Part shown: positions 24,511-35,709 of the stretch, one piece after another
Layout: each line of letters begins with the position of its first letter
Position numbering within the stretch: position 1 is the first letter of the stretch
Assembly (NCBI GenBank): GCA_949775045.1
Contig: OX459103.1
Coordinates: 9,978,842 to 10,042,841 of the forward strand
DNA: 64,000 bases
Origin: Metridium senile
Taxonomy: Eukaryota; Cnidaria; Anthozoa; Actiniaria; Metridiidae
Direction: 5' to 3'
Notes under the pieces: generated by a model
What the model was told of the DNA's origin: nothing
Database searches by the model: none
Seen by the model: only the letters and a program-made list of their open reading frames with translations
Position numbers and translations under genes: made by a program

Positions 24511-27500
24511 TTACGTTTTATAGGCGATTAGAAATGGAACAACGGCAAATAAAGCGACTATTACTGTTAGAATTACACATATAGACAAATCATTGGTACA
24601 GTTTAAAGCCGCTTTGGTTACAGATACCAAAGCACTTTCGATTTCGGTGACATACACGCGTGCGGGGTATATGTGGAGATGGTCGTCTGTAAAAAAGATA
24701 ATTAATGGTTTGTGCATGACACCATCTTTGTTGTTTATTTCATTTCAATTTTCTTTGTATTCTATCTTAATTCCATTCCTTTCTTACTCATATTATTTTT
24801 TTCCATTTCTTTCTTTTTTGTTTTGAGTCAAAATATTTATAGTCTTTCCTCTTTACTTTATTTTTATCCTTATAACTGAATCCTGTTCTCCTCATTCTCT
24901 CTACTTGCTTTACAAATCTTCTTCCTGGTTTCAACTCTCCTCTCATCATTTCTTTGCCCCTTTTTCCCTGCTTCCCTGCTTCTCTGCTTCCTTCCCTCCT
25001 TCCCTCCTTCCCCCTTCCCTCCTTCGCTCCTTCTCTTCTTCCCCCCATTCCTTCCTTCCCACCTTCCCTCCTCCATTCCTTCCAAACTTCCCTGCTTCCC
25101 TGCTTCCCCCAATCCCTCCTTCCCTCCTTCCTTTCCTTCCTTTCCTTCCTTTCCTTCCTTTCCTTCCTTTCCTTCCTTTCCTTTCCTTTCCTTCCTTTTC
25201 TTCCTTTCCTTCCTTTTCTTCCTTTCCTTTCCTTTCCTTCCTTTCCTTCCTTTCCTTTCCTTTTCTTCCTTTCCTTCCTTTCCTTCCTTTCCTTTCCTTT
25301 CCTTCCTTTCCTTTCCTTTCCTTCCTTTCCTTCCTTTCCTTCCTTTCCTTCCTTTCCTTCCCTTTCCTTCCTTTTCTTCCTTTCCTTCCTTTTCTTCCTT
25401 TCCTTTCCTTTCCTTTTTTTCCTTTCCTTCCTTTCCTTCCTTTTCTTCCTTTCCTTCCTTTTCTTCCTTTCCTTTCCTTTCCTTTCCTTCCTTCTCTTCC
25501 TTTCCTTCCTTTCCTTTCCTTTCCTTTCTTTATTTGCTTTTCTTCCTTTTCTTCCTTTTCTTCCTTTTCTTCCTTTCCTTTCTTTCTTTCCTTTTCTTCC
25601 TTTTCTTCCTTTCCTCTCTTTCTTTCCTTTTCTTCCTTTTCTTCCTTTTCTTCCTTTTCGTCCTTTCCTTTCTTTCTTTCCTACCTTTCCTTCCTTTCCT
25701 CCCTTTCCTTCCTTTTCTTCCTTTTCTTCCTTTTCTTCCTTTCCTTTCTTTCTTTCCTTTTCTTCCTTTTCTTCCTTTCCTTTCTTTCTTTCCTTTTCTT
25801 CCTTTTCTTCCTTTTCTTCCTTTTCTTCCTTTTCTTCCTTTCCTTTCTTTCTTTCCTACCTTTCCTTCCTTTCCTCCCTTTCCTTCCTTTCCTTCCTTTC
25901 CTTCCTTTCCTTCCTTTCCTTCCTTTCCTTCCTTTCCTTTCCTTTCCTTCCTTTCCTTCCTTTCCTTCCTTTCCTTTCCTTTCCTTCCTTTCCTTCCTTT
26001 CCTTCCTTTCCTTCCTTTCCTTTCCTTTCCTTCCTTTCCTTCCTTTCCTTTCCTTTCTTTATTTGCTTTTCTTCCTTTTCTTCCTTTTCTTCCTTTCCTT
26101 TCTTTCTTTCCTTTTCTTCCTTTTCTTCCTTTCCTCTCTTTCTTTCCTTTTCTTCCTTTTCTTCCTTTTCTTCCTTTTCTTCCTTTTCTTCCTTTCCTTT
26201 CTTTCTTTCCTTCCTTTCCTTCCTTTCCTCCCTTTCCTCCCACTGTTTCCTCCTTCCCTCCAGCATCCTACGATCAATTTCTGCATCGCAATCCATCCAT
26301 CCATCTTTCTATCCTTCCATCCTTCATTACTTTTTTCTTCTTTTGCTCTTCTTCTTTATTCAACTTATCCAGTCATCTTACTCTTTCCCCCTGTTGCTTC
26401 AGTCAACTTTTTTTTTTTCAATTTCCTTATGCAGAAATTATTATATCGATATTATAAAGCAGTTGTTACAATGCCTTACTTAAGTAATTAAGTGAACGAG
26501 TATTCCTAAAGCTGAACCATCGTATTTTAAACTTTGGAATGAATTTGGAATGAGGAACATCTACATTCAAATTGGAGACAATCTGCGTGTTCTGATTTGT
26601 CTTCTCTTCAATTCCTGAACAAAAAAAAAATGTTCACAAGTAAATATATAGATGATATTACACGGTGGCGAGAAGATATGGATTTTATTTTCTAGTGGTG
26701 AGAACAATACTAGTTTACGAGCGAGCGCAGCGACACAAAATTTTTTTTTGACACGCAAGTACATAAGGGACATTTGGTACATAACTTTTCCATACCTTCA
26801 CTAGTGAAAATATGGAAAAAAACGAGTGTTTAATTTAAGTTTCCGGTAAAACGCTATTATCCATATAATAAACTGAAATATGTCTTCTTGATAAAAAAAA
26901 GCTAAGTATATATAAGTTTAAATAAGTTTTTCCCTAAAAATCCCACAAGAACTAATATATAGCCTTTAAACGCTAGCTAAGCAAGGAAATAAGCTCAGGC
27001 TACCCAAGGTAACTTGCTCCGTGTTCTTTTTCGATGTGATTTTCTTGTGAAGATTGTATTATCAAAAAATGTAGATGCATCTAGTTACCACAATACTATT
27101 TCATATACTTTTTCGAACAATGCAAAATAAAAGTGTTTCAATAATGTCATTGGTCAATGCCAGGTGTGTCAATAATTGTATTTCAATTATGATGTAAAGA
27201 AGCGTAGACAATTTTCATAAATGGCCGCCACCAACAATATGTGATACATTCTTTTAATTTTTCTTACCTTTGTTATAGAAAGGCATGTTTTCAAGTGTAA
27301 AAATGTCATACTGGGGAAAGTATGCTTTAACAAGGAGTACTCCTCCTCCAACAAGTCCTCCTGCTATACAGGAGTAAAATCTTTTAATCTCTTGAATTAC
27401 CAATTGAAGTAGTATAAATTGTTTTTCAAGTTTGCAGTAAGCAAAAACTTGCGTGTCGTTCTCAGAACTTCGCGCAAAGAAACTGAATCGTGACGTCAAA

Positions 27501-27526
27501 TTCATTGTGATGTCATCCATGATCAT
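24511..27526 (-). CDS. Small two-pass membrane protein, three coding exons, unknown family
   Basis: Exons on the minus strand: 27268-27526, 26480-26614 and 24515-24686. Donors AAAG|GTAAGA, TTAA|GTAAGG and AAAAC|GTAAGT and acceptors TTTTGTTCAG and TTTTTTACAG are strong, and the phases (1, 1) agree. The start is ATG at 27526 (a second ATG two codons on). The protein of about 189 residues has a short N-terminus, a glycine-rich membrane span at 50-70 (AGGLVGGGVLLVKAYF), a loop of about 90 residues with an N-glycosylation site (NCT at 160-162) and a second span at 165-187 (VILTVIVALFAVVPFLIAY). The last donor overlaps a TAA at 24511-24513, so the chain either ends there (IAYKT) or continues into an exon I could not fix. 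Two spans with both ends on the same side are predicted. I do not recognise the family. It stands head to head with the gene at 27874. Confidence 0.6.
24930..26250 (+). repeat. 1.3-kb pure pyrimidine tract (CCTTT/CCTTTTCTT repeats)
   Basis: About 1.3 kb in which the plus strand is almost only C and T, built from CCTTTCCTT and CTTTTCTTC units, with repeated blocks such as CTTTATTTGCTTTTC at about 25527 and 26058. It lies in the second intron of the minus-strand two-pass membrane gene, so the transcript would carry a polypurine run. Long Phe/Leu/Ser/Pro or Lys/Glu/Arg frames across it are products of composition, not genes. Confidence 0.95.
26640..26870. mobile_element. MITE, internally deleted relative of the element at 45515-46200
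   Basis: The left part ATTACACGGTGGCGAGAAGA and the right part CTTCACTAGTGAAAATATGG ... TTTCCGGTAAAAC are both found, in opposite order and orientation, at the two ends of 45515-46200. The coding-like centre of that element is missing here. Confidence 0.7.
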
Positions 27527-27873
27527 TTACGTCATTTAATTTTTCTCGCGCTTAACTCGTAAACTTATCGGAAAAGTTCGGAAAAACGTTTTTGTTAGTC
27601 TTATAACTGAATATTTGTTTATTTTCATATTGATATTATTCCTGTTCTAACATTTTCAGGTTCATTTATAAGACAAATTGACTTGAAATCAAACAATCCA
27701 ACTTGAAAAGAAAAAATTCTGATTCGTGTCAGGCTCAAAATATTAAACTAAATGCAAATGCAATTTAAAATATTTAAAACTGAGCGTTTTATGTATGGGA
27801 TTCCTGTGGTGCGTTCAGTCCTGCAAGAGAAGCCTGGGTCGGACTGTGTCAATATTGACAGAAATTTCAAAAA
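27527..27873. promoter_or_regulatory. Shared promoter gap between two divergent genes
   Basis: The ATG codons of the minus-strand gene (27526) and the plus-strand gene (27874) are 347 bp apart, so one region must serve both. The plus start has the context AAAAATGGCGGAC, similar to the YY1-type ATGGCGG context common at TATA-less animal promoters. No TATA box is clear. Confidence 0.45.
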
Positions 27874-28539
27874 ATGGCGGACAAGTATCAAACAAACTGG
27901 AGAGACTCACCACATTCACGGCTACGAAACGCTAATAACACATTAATGCACAGCCTAAAACAGGGACAAAGGGAAATTAATACAATTCTTAAAGAATTGC
28001 AATCACAAAGACCTGCTTTTCCGAGTTCAGATCGGGGAAATCATGAAACTAGTTTCACTGTTCGGAGTTTGGACGGGACGCCAAGTACAGTGCAACGAAC
28101 GACAAGAACGAAGGATTACTTGCAAAAAGCCGAGACAAGTACGCCGAAAAACTATAGGGACGCTCTTGTAGAACCTGGGAATGATAGACGAAGTAGAAAT
28201 GTAGAAACAACGCCGAGTTCGATACTTAGAAACTCAGCAAAACATAGATCGAAAAAGGTGAGATAATGCTAAGCTTGTAAGCTCATTTTTGTACTGCCTG
28301 GCTTACGATTATATGTTTACATTTTATTCATTTAAAAGTGTGATTTTCAACGTATATTCTGGTAAAAAGTGCTGTCCTGTGCAGCCTGTGCTGTGCTGTG
28401 CTGTGCAGCCTGTACTGTGTAGCCTGTGCTGTGCTATGCAGCCTGTGCTGTACGTGTTGTGCTGTGCCGTGCTGTGCTGTGCTATGAGCACTAAAGCACT
28501 TGGGGATTGCATGATGATGCTTACTGTTATCTGTTATCG

Positions 28540-28575
<36 letters not shown>

Positions 28576-28760
28576 TATACACTTATAAGTGAAAGCTCCC
28601 TTACTGTTATATGTAAGCTTTACTTTAAGGCAGAAACTGGACCATGGTTTCATGGTAATTGTTGTTTTTCTCAACAGTTTAATTCAACCATTTCATTCAA
28701 TGACACATATGCTGATGATGAAGAGATGGAAGATGGGAAAACATATTCTTGTAATTATAG
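27874..28760 (+). CDS. First two exons of a gene for a polar, partly coiled protein
   Basis: Exon 1 runs from ATG at 27874 to 28257 (128 codons, donor AAAAAG|GTGAGA, phase 0). Exon 2 runs 28678-28760 after the acceptor TTTTTCTCAACAG, stays open in that phase (27 codons) and ends at TATAG|GTAATC in phase 2. Residues 20-46 are helix-prone (HSLKQGQREINTILKELQ), followed by a long polar Ser/Thr/Arg stretch that looks disordered; exon 2 adds an acidic patch (DDEEMED). No family is recognised; scaffold-like proteins of centrosome or chromatin are one idea with no direct support. The 3' part is not secure: a candidate exon at 30900 fits only in part. The intron holds a CTGTG repeat and a poly-C run. 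Confidence 0.5.
28375..28490 (+). repeat. CTGTG/CAGCCTG simple repeat
   Basis: CTGTGCTGTGCTGTGCAGCC-type units, imperfect, in the intron after 28257. Confidence 0.85.
28543..28575 (+). repeat. Poly-C run of 33
   Basis: An uninterrupted run of C. Length is unlikely to be exact in an assembly. Confidence 0.9.
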
Positions 28761-28771
28761 GTAATCACATA

Positions 28772-28905
28772 GTTTCGAGTTCAATTTGGGATTAATTCGC
28801 ACAAGTGTTTTTCAAAGAGTACAAATTGCACAAGACTGTAGGTCAAGTGCAATTCAGCTCTTTGAAAAACACACGAGTGCAAATCATCCCAAATTGAACG
28901 AGAAC
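28772..28905. mobile_element. Foldback MITE
   Basis: GAGTTCAATTTGGGATTAAT ... TTTTTCAAAGAG and the complement CTCTTTGAAAAAC ... CCCAAATTGAACGAGAAC form arms of about 45 bp around a short centre. Confidence 0.85.
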
Positions 28906-29334
28906 TGAACCATATATCATTACTTATTTATAAATACATGAAAAAAATTCAAGTTGTAAGTTTGTAAGTTTTTCGGCATGACGCATCGATGGCGTAAGCA
29001 AGTGCGCGCTTGAGCTCAAGCAGAAAATTTCAAAACTTTCCACCAAAAACTCAGTTTTCTGATTCTTACACATTTTCGATGATTTTTGAAAGAGCTGCCA
29101 TTTAAAGTTTTTTTTTTAAATTATTGTCAAGCATTAATGACCAAAATGATTTACAAAATAATTCGGTTATAATAGGCTTTATTCCTAAATTTTAGGAAAA
29201 ACTGTAAAAACTGTAATTTGCACTGTTACACTTTTCTGCACTGCTACACTTGAACTGCACTGCACTGCTCTAAGCCAATCAAATTCGAGTAAATTTTTCA
29301 TGTATATTTTTAGTAATAAATTATAGAATTATAT

Positions 29335-29735
29335 GCATTACAATATCTACATCTACATCTACATTTTATTAAGTCAGCAAAAACTATATAACAGTTATCA
29401 CTCTAACTATGGAAAATAAAAATATATATATGAAATAACAATAATCATTATGATAATAAATTAACAGATTGCATTAACTTTGTACATAATGTATATAAAA
29501 ACTTATAAATAATAATAATAATATTAGTCATAATTTGAATATTTAAATATAAAGTAACACATTAGTTAGTCTCTAAAGTGTTCTGATAATTTAACTTTAA
29601 AAGTCTGAAGAGATTTAGCCTCGACAATATCAGAGGGTAAACTGTTCCATTCAATAATGGTTCTAGGAAAATAGGAAAATTTATGTACATCATATCTTTA
29701 TGTGTCTTAATACTTTGATATTTAAATTCATGAGA
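29335..29735 (-). pseudogene. LINE 3' fragment, minus strand
   Basis: Read on the minus strand, 29580-29670 gives FPRTIIEWNSLPSDIVEAKS followed by LQTFKVKLSEHFRD and a stop. This is the standard C-terminal signature of animal non-LTR ORF2 proteins (RT..WN.LP..IV.A.S...FK..L), followed by an AT-rich 3' tail toward 29340. A 5'-truncated dead copy. Confidence 0.75.
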
Positions 29736-30120
29736 ACCTCAAGTTCTAGTAGTTTCCTTCGCCAATGTTAATCTACAATATGAGCAGTTTAATACAATTC
29801 AAGTGACACATGAACCTTTGTGAATCCCTGCATACATAAGTGTTGTACAATTATTTATGAAAAAGTTGCTAAAGTAACAGTGTAGTTGCTTCATGCTTTA
29901 CTAAAGTTTTTGATATCAAAGCAAATCTGGCCAAGAAAATTCAAGCTAAAAGTTGCAAATCATGACGATTTTGTATCAAATACACAAACTTCTTCGCTAT
30001 TATCATTTTGCATTTTTTTACCGACTTTTTACTGAATTTTTGATTAATCAAACTGTGTCATAAATAAATTGATTATGATTTTTTAATTATTAATATTTAT
30101 TAACCTTCAGTGTATACACA

Positions 30121-30345
30121 TGATGGACTATAGCCCATGAAAATGCGCAAAAATGATGATTTTTGATGGACTATATGCAAAATGCGCAAAAATTAACCAA
30201 ACATAACAATTTTTGATAGACTATAGCCCAGGGAAAAGGCGAAAAATGACGATTTTTGATTAACTATAGCACATGGAAAATGCGCAAAAATGACCGAAAA
30301 TGAAGATTCTTGATGTATAGCCCATGCAAAATGCAGATACAACGA
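30121..30345 (+). repeat. 45-bp imperfect repeats, same family as 13455-13625
   Basis: GATTTTTGATGGACTATA followed by AAATGCGCAAAAATGA recurs about five times with variation. Confidence 0.75.
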
Positions 30346-30349
30346 GCAT

Positions 30350-30897
30350 ACCCGATATTTTTACCCCTGAGAAATACGACGAGCATGCCCGATACTTTTA
30401 CCCATGAGAGATACGACGAGCATACCCGATACTTTTACCCCTAAGAGATACGACGAGCATACCCAATACTTTTACCCCTAAGAGATTCGACGAGCATACC
30501 CGATACTTTTACCCCTGGGAGATACGACGAGCATACCCGATATTTTTACCCTTGAGAGATACGACGAGCATACCCGATACTTTTACCCCTGAGAGATACG
30601 ACGAGTATATCCGATACTTTTACCCCTGAGAGATACGACGAGCATACCTGATACTTTTACCCCTGAGAGATACGACGAGCATACCCGATACTTTTACTCC
30701 TGAGAGATACGACGAGTATATCCGATACTTTTACCCCTGAGAGATACGACGAGCATACCTGATACTTTTACCCCTCGGAGATACGACGAGCATACCCGAT
30801 ATTTTTACCCTTGAGAGATACGACGAGCATACCCGATACTTTTACCCCTGAGAGATACGACGAGCATACCCGATACTTTTACCCCTTTTATCCCCGC
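30350..30897 (+). repeat. 37-bp minisatellite, about 15 units
   Basis: GAGAGATACGACGAGCATAC followed by CCGATACTTTTACCCCT, period 37 bp, with occasional GAGTATATCC and TCGG variants that recur 111 bp apart, showing small higher-order blocks. Confidence 0.93.
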
Positions 30898-30899
30898 AG

Positions 30900-31019
30900 G
30901 GGGCCCGACTTTACCTTTTTGCCAATCTATCCATCACAGCTGCCCTTGAAAGCTATTTTGAAACGCTTGCGTTCGCTAAGAAGCGCAAAATTATCGGGCA
31001 TTCGAACGAGCTAATTCGA
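30900..31019 (+). other. Candidate exon
   Basis: The acceptor TTTTATCCCCGCAG and the donor TCGAAG|GTGAGC bound a 120-bp segment. One frame is fully open (starts GARLYLFANLSITAALES, phase 0), another fits the phase left at 28760 but stops 6 bp before the donor. Either reading could belong to the gene at 27874; the conflict keeps confidence low. Confidence 0.3.
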
Positions 31020-32470
31020 AGGTGAGCTATCAGAGGTTGTTTGAAACTGGCAATTTATTATCTAGGTATCGACGAAATTAGCCATATTTTTGCCAGCTTA
31101 ATTGCAATTACAAATCAAATTTTGTCTGTATTAATGTTTCTTAGAGTTACCTGTAGACAACAACTTAGATAAAGAGATCATGTCGTCAATTCTGATGGTT
31201 GAATTCATCACGAAAGAATGAACAAACCTTGTAATCACGAAAGAAGCGGTAGCGCTTTCGAAACATTTTCAAGCGAAAGATCAACAATCTATTTTTGCCG
31301 TAACTATATAGTTACTAACTTTAAAAAGATAAATATAGACAAAAGTTAATATGTGATGAAAATAAAACGAGCACAAATATGAAGTATATGTCTAAAGCAA
31401 GACCGTAAACAACCTCATCTTCGAATTTATAGCTCTTTCGATTAACCGGATAATTTTGCGGATAATAACGCCAGCGTTTCAAATTAGCTTTCAATCACAG
31501 CTCTGATGGCCTTGGTGGATCTGCTCCAGGAATTGCTTGTTCTTATCACTTAAAACGATCGCTTTTCGTCTCAATATTTCAACATTCACTCAAAGGTTTT
31601 GCAGTCTTTAGCGGCAATATTGTGGTAGCGTCCCATAAAATAACCCCATAATGCAGCGCGTAGCCAATTAGTTACCAGTTCCCTGCGCAACTCCGAAAGG
31701 GCTAATCGTCGTGTCGCGTTTGGGAAACCACAGGTAACCCAAACCCAGAATTTGTGTTTCACCACACCGAAACCAAGATGGCGGACTTACGGCTAAAACA
31801 CATTTCATTCAAAATGGATTTAAAAGCGGTTGAAGCTCTCAATCAACACTTAAAGTCGTCGTAATTTAGCTTTTTATTGATCAAAGTATGTATATGGAGT
31901 ATTAGTTTTCAAGTTTATCGTCGTCTTCGTGTCAAATAATGGATTTGAAGGACTTCGATCGTATCTCGACATCTTCGATCCCGTCGGAGTGGGAAATCGT
32001 CTGATATAAGAACATGCATGGATATATAAGCTTCATACCTCGGTAAAAGAACAATTATTTATATATATCAAAATAGTATTTATATAGGAAATGGGATTAG
32101 GAGCTCCCCATCAGCTAGTGCCCTCATGACACATTAAATTATTGAGCAACAGGTACAGTTGACAGTGTAAATATTGAACATTCTTTCATAATTTTACTAC
32201 TATGGCCTAGTTCAAATGTTCGATCTTGCATATAACTATAACTATAATTTCAGAAGAAAGTTTACATTTCACCTGCCGTTCTATGTTGTATGTACACAAA
32301 GGTCATCAATTTCAATTTTCCTCAATTTCAATCCTCTAAGTAGCCCGACTAAGCGCTCTCAGAGCGTCTAGTTTTAATTAAAATGTGATTGATTGACATG
32401 TTTGAAATAGCTTGATTTCAAATCAGGTGAATTTGATGTTTTATAATGAATGTTTTGCAGGTTACAATAT
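31020..32470. other. No gene recognised
   Basis: AT-rich DNA. A 28-codon frame at 31782 begins AAGATGGCGGAC, a promoter-type YY1 context, but it ends at 31868 and has no visible splice continuation. Confidence 0.4.
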
Positions 32471-32477
32471 ATCCAAT

Positions 32478-32592
32478 ATTACCCTTCACAATTCCCTGCG
32501 CCATCTTGAATGGTAGCCGGGCCTTTGCGTTGGAATGAGATGAGCGTCAGGCTTCCTTTTAAGATGGCGCAAGGAAATATGAAGGGGAGTGA
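32478..32592. mobile_element. MITE with CCCTGCGCCATCTTGAA ends, short copy
   Basis: CCTTCACAATTCCCTGCGCC ... and ... AAGATGGCGCAAGGAAATAT are inverted ends; GGGCCTTTGCG inside. A longer copy is at 54230-54424. Confidence 0.8.
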
Positions 32593-32639
32593 TTTCTTAA
32601 TGTGTCTTTCTTTTTGGTGTTTGACATTTTGTTTTAATT

Positions 32640-32745
32640 TGCTGTTGTTTATTTTCTAGTTTTGTATTGTTTTGTATTGTTTTGTATAGTATTGTATTGT
32701 TTTGTATAGTACTGTATTATTTTGTATTGTTTTGTATAGTTTTCT
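32640..32745 (+). repeat. TTTTGTATTG/TTTTGTATAG simple repeat
   Basis: About nine 10-bp units. Confidence 0.9.
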
Positions 32746-32919
32746 TTCAAATGTCTAGGTCTTTGTTGTTGTTGTTTCTTTTTAAACGTCTTTTAGCTAT
32801 AATCGTGATTTGTAATAGATAATTATCTACTATATAAAGGAATACATTTTTAAATACGACAGTGTCATAATCTTGTACGGTTATATACTGAATCAAAACG
32901 ACCGACAACCCCCTGGGGA

Positions 32920-33205
32920 CACGGGTGAAAAACGCACTGCGCATGCTCGTAAGACGGTCGTGTTCACAATAAAACCATTGGAGATTTACCGGCGTTTGGT
33001 AAATCTTTAAAGATTAGAAAGTTCGTGGAAAGTTAGTGCTTACATTTTCCTAACACATTACATTAGTTGTGTTCTTTCCCTGGTCAAAAAATACAAGAGA
33101 AATGCGCATAATACATAACAGGAAACCATTAGTAAAGTCTTCAGTTAGTCGAAAGAAATTCCGAACATACGCAGTGCGTTTTTCACCCTTCTCCCCCTGG
33201 GGGAC
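32920..33205. mobile_element. MITE with ACACGGGTGAAAAACGCACT ends, copy A
   Basis: ACACGGGTGAAAAACGCACT and, at the right, ACGCAGTGCGTTTTTCACCC are inverted ends. Inner GGAGATTTACCGGCGTTTGG and AGTTAGTGCTTACATTT are shared with copy B at 61698-62030. Confidence 0.8.
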
Positions 33206-33540
33206 TCTTTGTCCAAGTTGTAGGGGTGATAGGGTAGCTTCGGCTGCGACAACGACCTTTGAAATAGGACCATATACCCAGGCGATTCCGTTGTGTATTT
33301 GGGCAAGACACTTTACTCTCTCAGTGCCTCGTCTTCTCGGATAAGGAAGTAAAACCGGAGGTCCCGTCTGCCTTCACTCTAATCCTATATACGGTGGGCG
33401 TAAAAGATCCTGTTGTACTCTTCGAAAAGAGCAGGGGATTGTCTCCCGGCACAGCAGTCAGGTCTCAGCATACTATACAGGGCCCACAGTAATTGGCATA
33501 AGCTGTTGTGATGTCCCTGCCTCCGTATGAAGGAAAAAGC
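33185..33540 (+). repeat. Dispersed repeat with TTGGGCAAGACACTTTA motif
   Basis: Carries TATTTGGGCAAGACACTTTA, CTCTCAGTGCCTCGTCTTCT, ATCCTGTTGTACTCTTCG and AGAGCAGGGGATTGTCTCCC. These blocks recur in dispersed repeats of many marine invertebrate genomes (memory of the pattern; not searched). No coding capacity. Confidence 0.5.
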
Positions 33541-34274
33541 TAAATGAATACTGTAATGATTCAATGGTTTGTTGTTTCTAATAAATACCATCACACTGCA
33601 ATATTTACGGTAATTAAAAAAATATATTAGTTACAATCTTACAATATGATCTATATAATTACATGTCAAGAAGTCAATTACAATATGCAGGGGACCGTAA
33701 AAAGATCATTAGCAAATCAACCATGCATTTCACTGTTGACGTTCACAACCTCGGCCTCGATAGCGAGTAATGTATTCTTCACAATTTGGCTACAGCCCGC
33801 GGTTATTTAAGGAATCAAATAAATAAGCATACAATTATAAATTTATATATAAAAAATGAAAATAAATCACTTTTTTAACGTCTCAATGTATTTAGCCAGT
33901 GGCTAATTGGGGAGACTCACACTCATTACCTCTACGTTGAATGTTTTAGCACACAACTCTGCTCTTATGCCAAGAACAAGTTCTAGGAAACAATTTAATT
34001 AGATATTTTTTTTTTAAATTTAAAAATTTAAGGAAACAATTGTTTATTTCCGAATAGTAAATAATGATAAATCTAATAAATCTATGAAGTAATGACATGC
34101 AAAGAGTAATAAAGTCTACATGTTCTAAGAAACAATTTAATTAGATATTTTTCAAAAAATTTAATAAGATAATTCCTTCATCCATTTCAAAATAATAATA
34201 AAAAGTAATTAAAAAACATGTAATTACATTTGAATAATGTATCATGACCAGTAAAGCATGTCAATGAGCTAGCT

Positions 34275-34282
34275 TATATATA
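34275..34282 (+). promoter_or_regulatory. TATA box of the secreted-protein gene
   Basis: TATATATA, about 80 bp upstream of the first donor (AATTAAG|GTAAGATC at 34358). Start of transcription expected near 34305. A palindrome ACTATCACTATAGTGATAG lies in between, at the presumed start. Confidence 0.5.
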
Positions 34283-34304
34283 GTTTCATAAGTACTATCA
34301 CTAT

Positions 34305-34358
34305 AGTGATAGTTTTAATCTTTCTCTTCAGTTTTAATCTTTCTCTGGGTGAATTAAG
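34305..34358 (+). other. Likely 5' UTR exon of the secreted-protein gene
   Basis: No ATG; ends at a strong donor AATTAAG|GTAAGATC. The next acceptor is TTTGTATTCCAG at 35302, 20 bp before the start codon. The upstream end is inferred from the TATA box. Confidence 0.45.
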
Positions 34359-34429
34359 GTAAGATCAACTTTACTGTTTATTGCAAATTATAATATCACA
34401 ATTTCATTGTTTATAATTACTTTGTTCCT

Positions 34430-35280
34430 TCTGGTAATTGTTTTTTACATTAGAATTAGTTTGTTCATTTTGATCATTCGTTCTTTACATTTCAATTAGT
34501 TTGTTTATTTCGATCATTCCGCGTTCCTTATATATACATTACAATTAGTTTGTTCATTTTGATCATTCGTTCTTTACATTACAATTAGTCGTTTGTTCAT
34601 TTCGATCATTTCGCGTTCCTTACTGATTACAATGAGTTTGTTTATTTCGATAATTCCGCGTTCCTTATACATTACAATTAGTTTGTTCATTTTGATCCTT
34701 CGTTCTTTACATTACAATTAGTTTGTTCATTTTGATCCTTCGTTCTTTACATTACAATTAGTTTGTTCATTTTGATCCTTTGTTCATTACATTACAATTA
34801 GTTTGTTCATTTTGATCCTTTGTTCTTTACATTAGAATGAGTTTGTTCATTTTGATCATTCGTTCTTTATATTACAATGAGTTTGTTCATTTTGATCATT
34901 CGTTCATGGTTCATGGTTCATGGTTTTAATTTTCCACACAATAAATTTACAAACAATAAATTAAAGATAATAAAGGAAAGTGGAAGGTGTTTGATAAACA
35001 ACCCCTAGGGTTAGCACTATTATCAAACACCCTTACTCTAAATACAAAACAGTAATATTTACAGGTCACAGAAACAATGGCAATAAGTAATTATTAATTT
35101 AAGTTATACTGAATAAACTATATATTAGGTATACAAATACGAAAAAAGTTTATCAAATTGGTTTGTTCATTTTGATCATTCGTTCTTTACATTACAATTA
35201 GTTTGTTCATTTTCATCTTTCGTTCAAGTTCTTAACGTTACAATTAGTTTGTTCATTTTGATCATTCGTTCTTTGAATTT
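34430..35280 (+). repeat. 40-bp minisatellite in the first intron, interrupted
   Basis: ATTACAATTAGTTTGTTCAT followed by TTTGATCATTCGTTCTTTAC, period about 40 bp, in about 16 variant units. Split at about 34906-35158 by an unrelated insertion that contains the hairpin GTGTTTGATAA ... TTATCAAACAC. Confidence 0.88.
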
Positions 35281-35322
35281 ACAAACATTGTTTGTATTCC
35301 AGGAAAAAAGGTTTTCAGAGTC

Positions 35323-35565
35323 ATGGCAAGGCCTTCCCAAAGATGGGTTTTCCTTCTGTGCGTGTGTCTATTGTTACAACAATTCGCTCCAGCCTACACA
35401 GCTCATATCAACATCCATGCTGTGACTAAACGATCTGATGAAGATGAAGGTATTGTGTAATTGTATTATTACGTTTTATTCAATAAATGAATGAATGAAT
35501 CAGTCAATCAATCAATCAATCAATGAATCAATCAATGAATCAATCAATCAATCAATGAATGAATG

Positions 35566-35615
<50 letters not shown>

Positions 35616-35632
35616 CAATCAATCAATTAATC

Positions 35633-35709
<77 letters not shown>

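Noticed and set aside
24905..26491. Frames of 300-528 codons rich in Phe/Leu/Ser/Pro, and Lys/Glu/Arg frames on the other strand
   Set aside because: Pyrimidine-only DNA contains no stop codons on the plus strand; the frames reflect composition.
31782..31868. 28-codon frame with a good ATGGCGG start
   Set aside because: Ends without a splice donor; the start context alone is common in promoters and MITEs.
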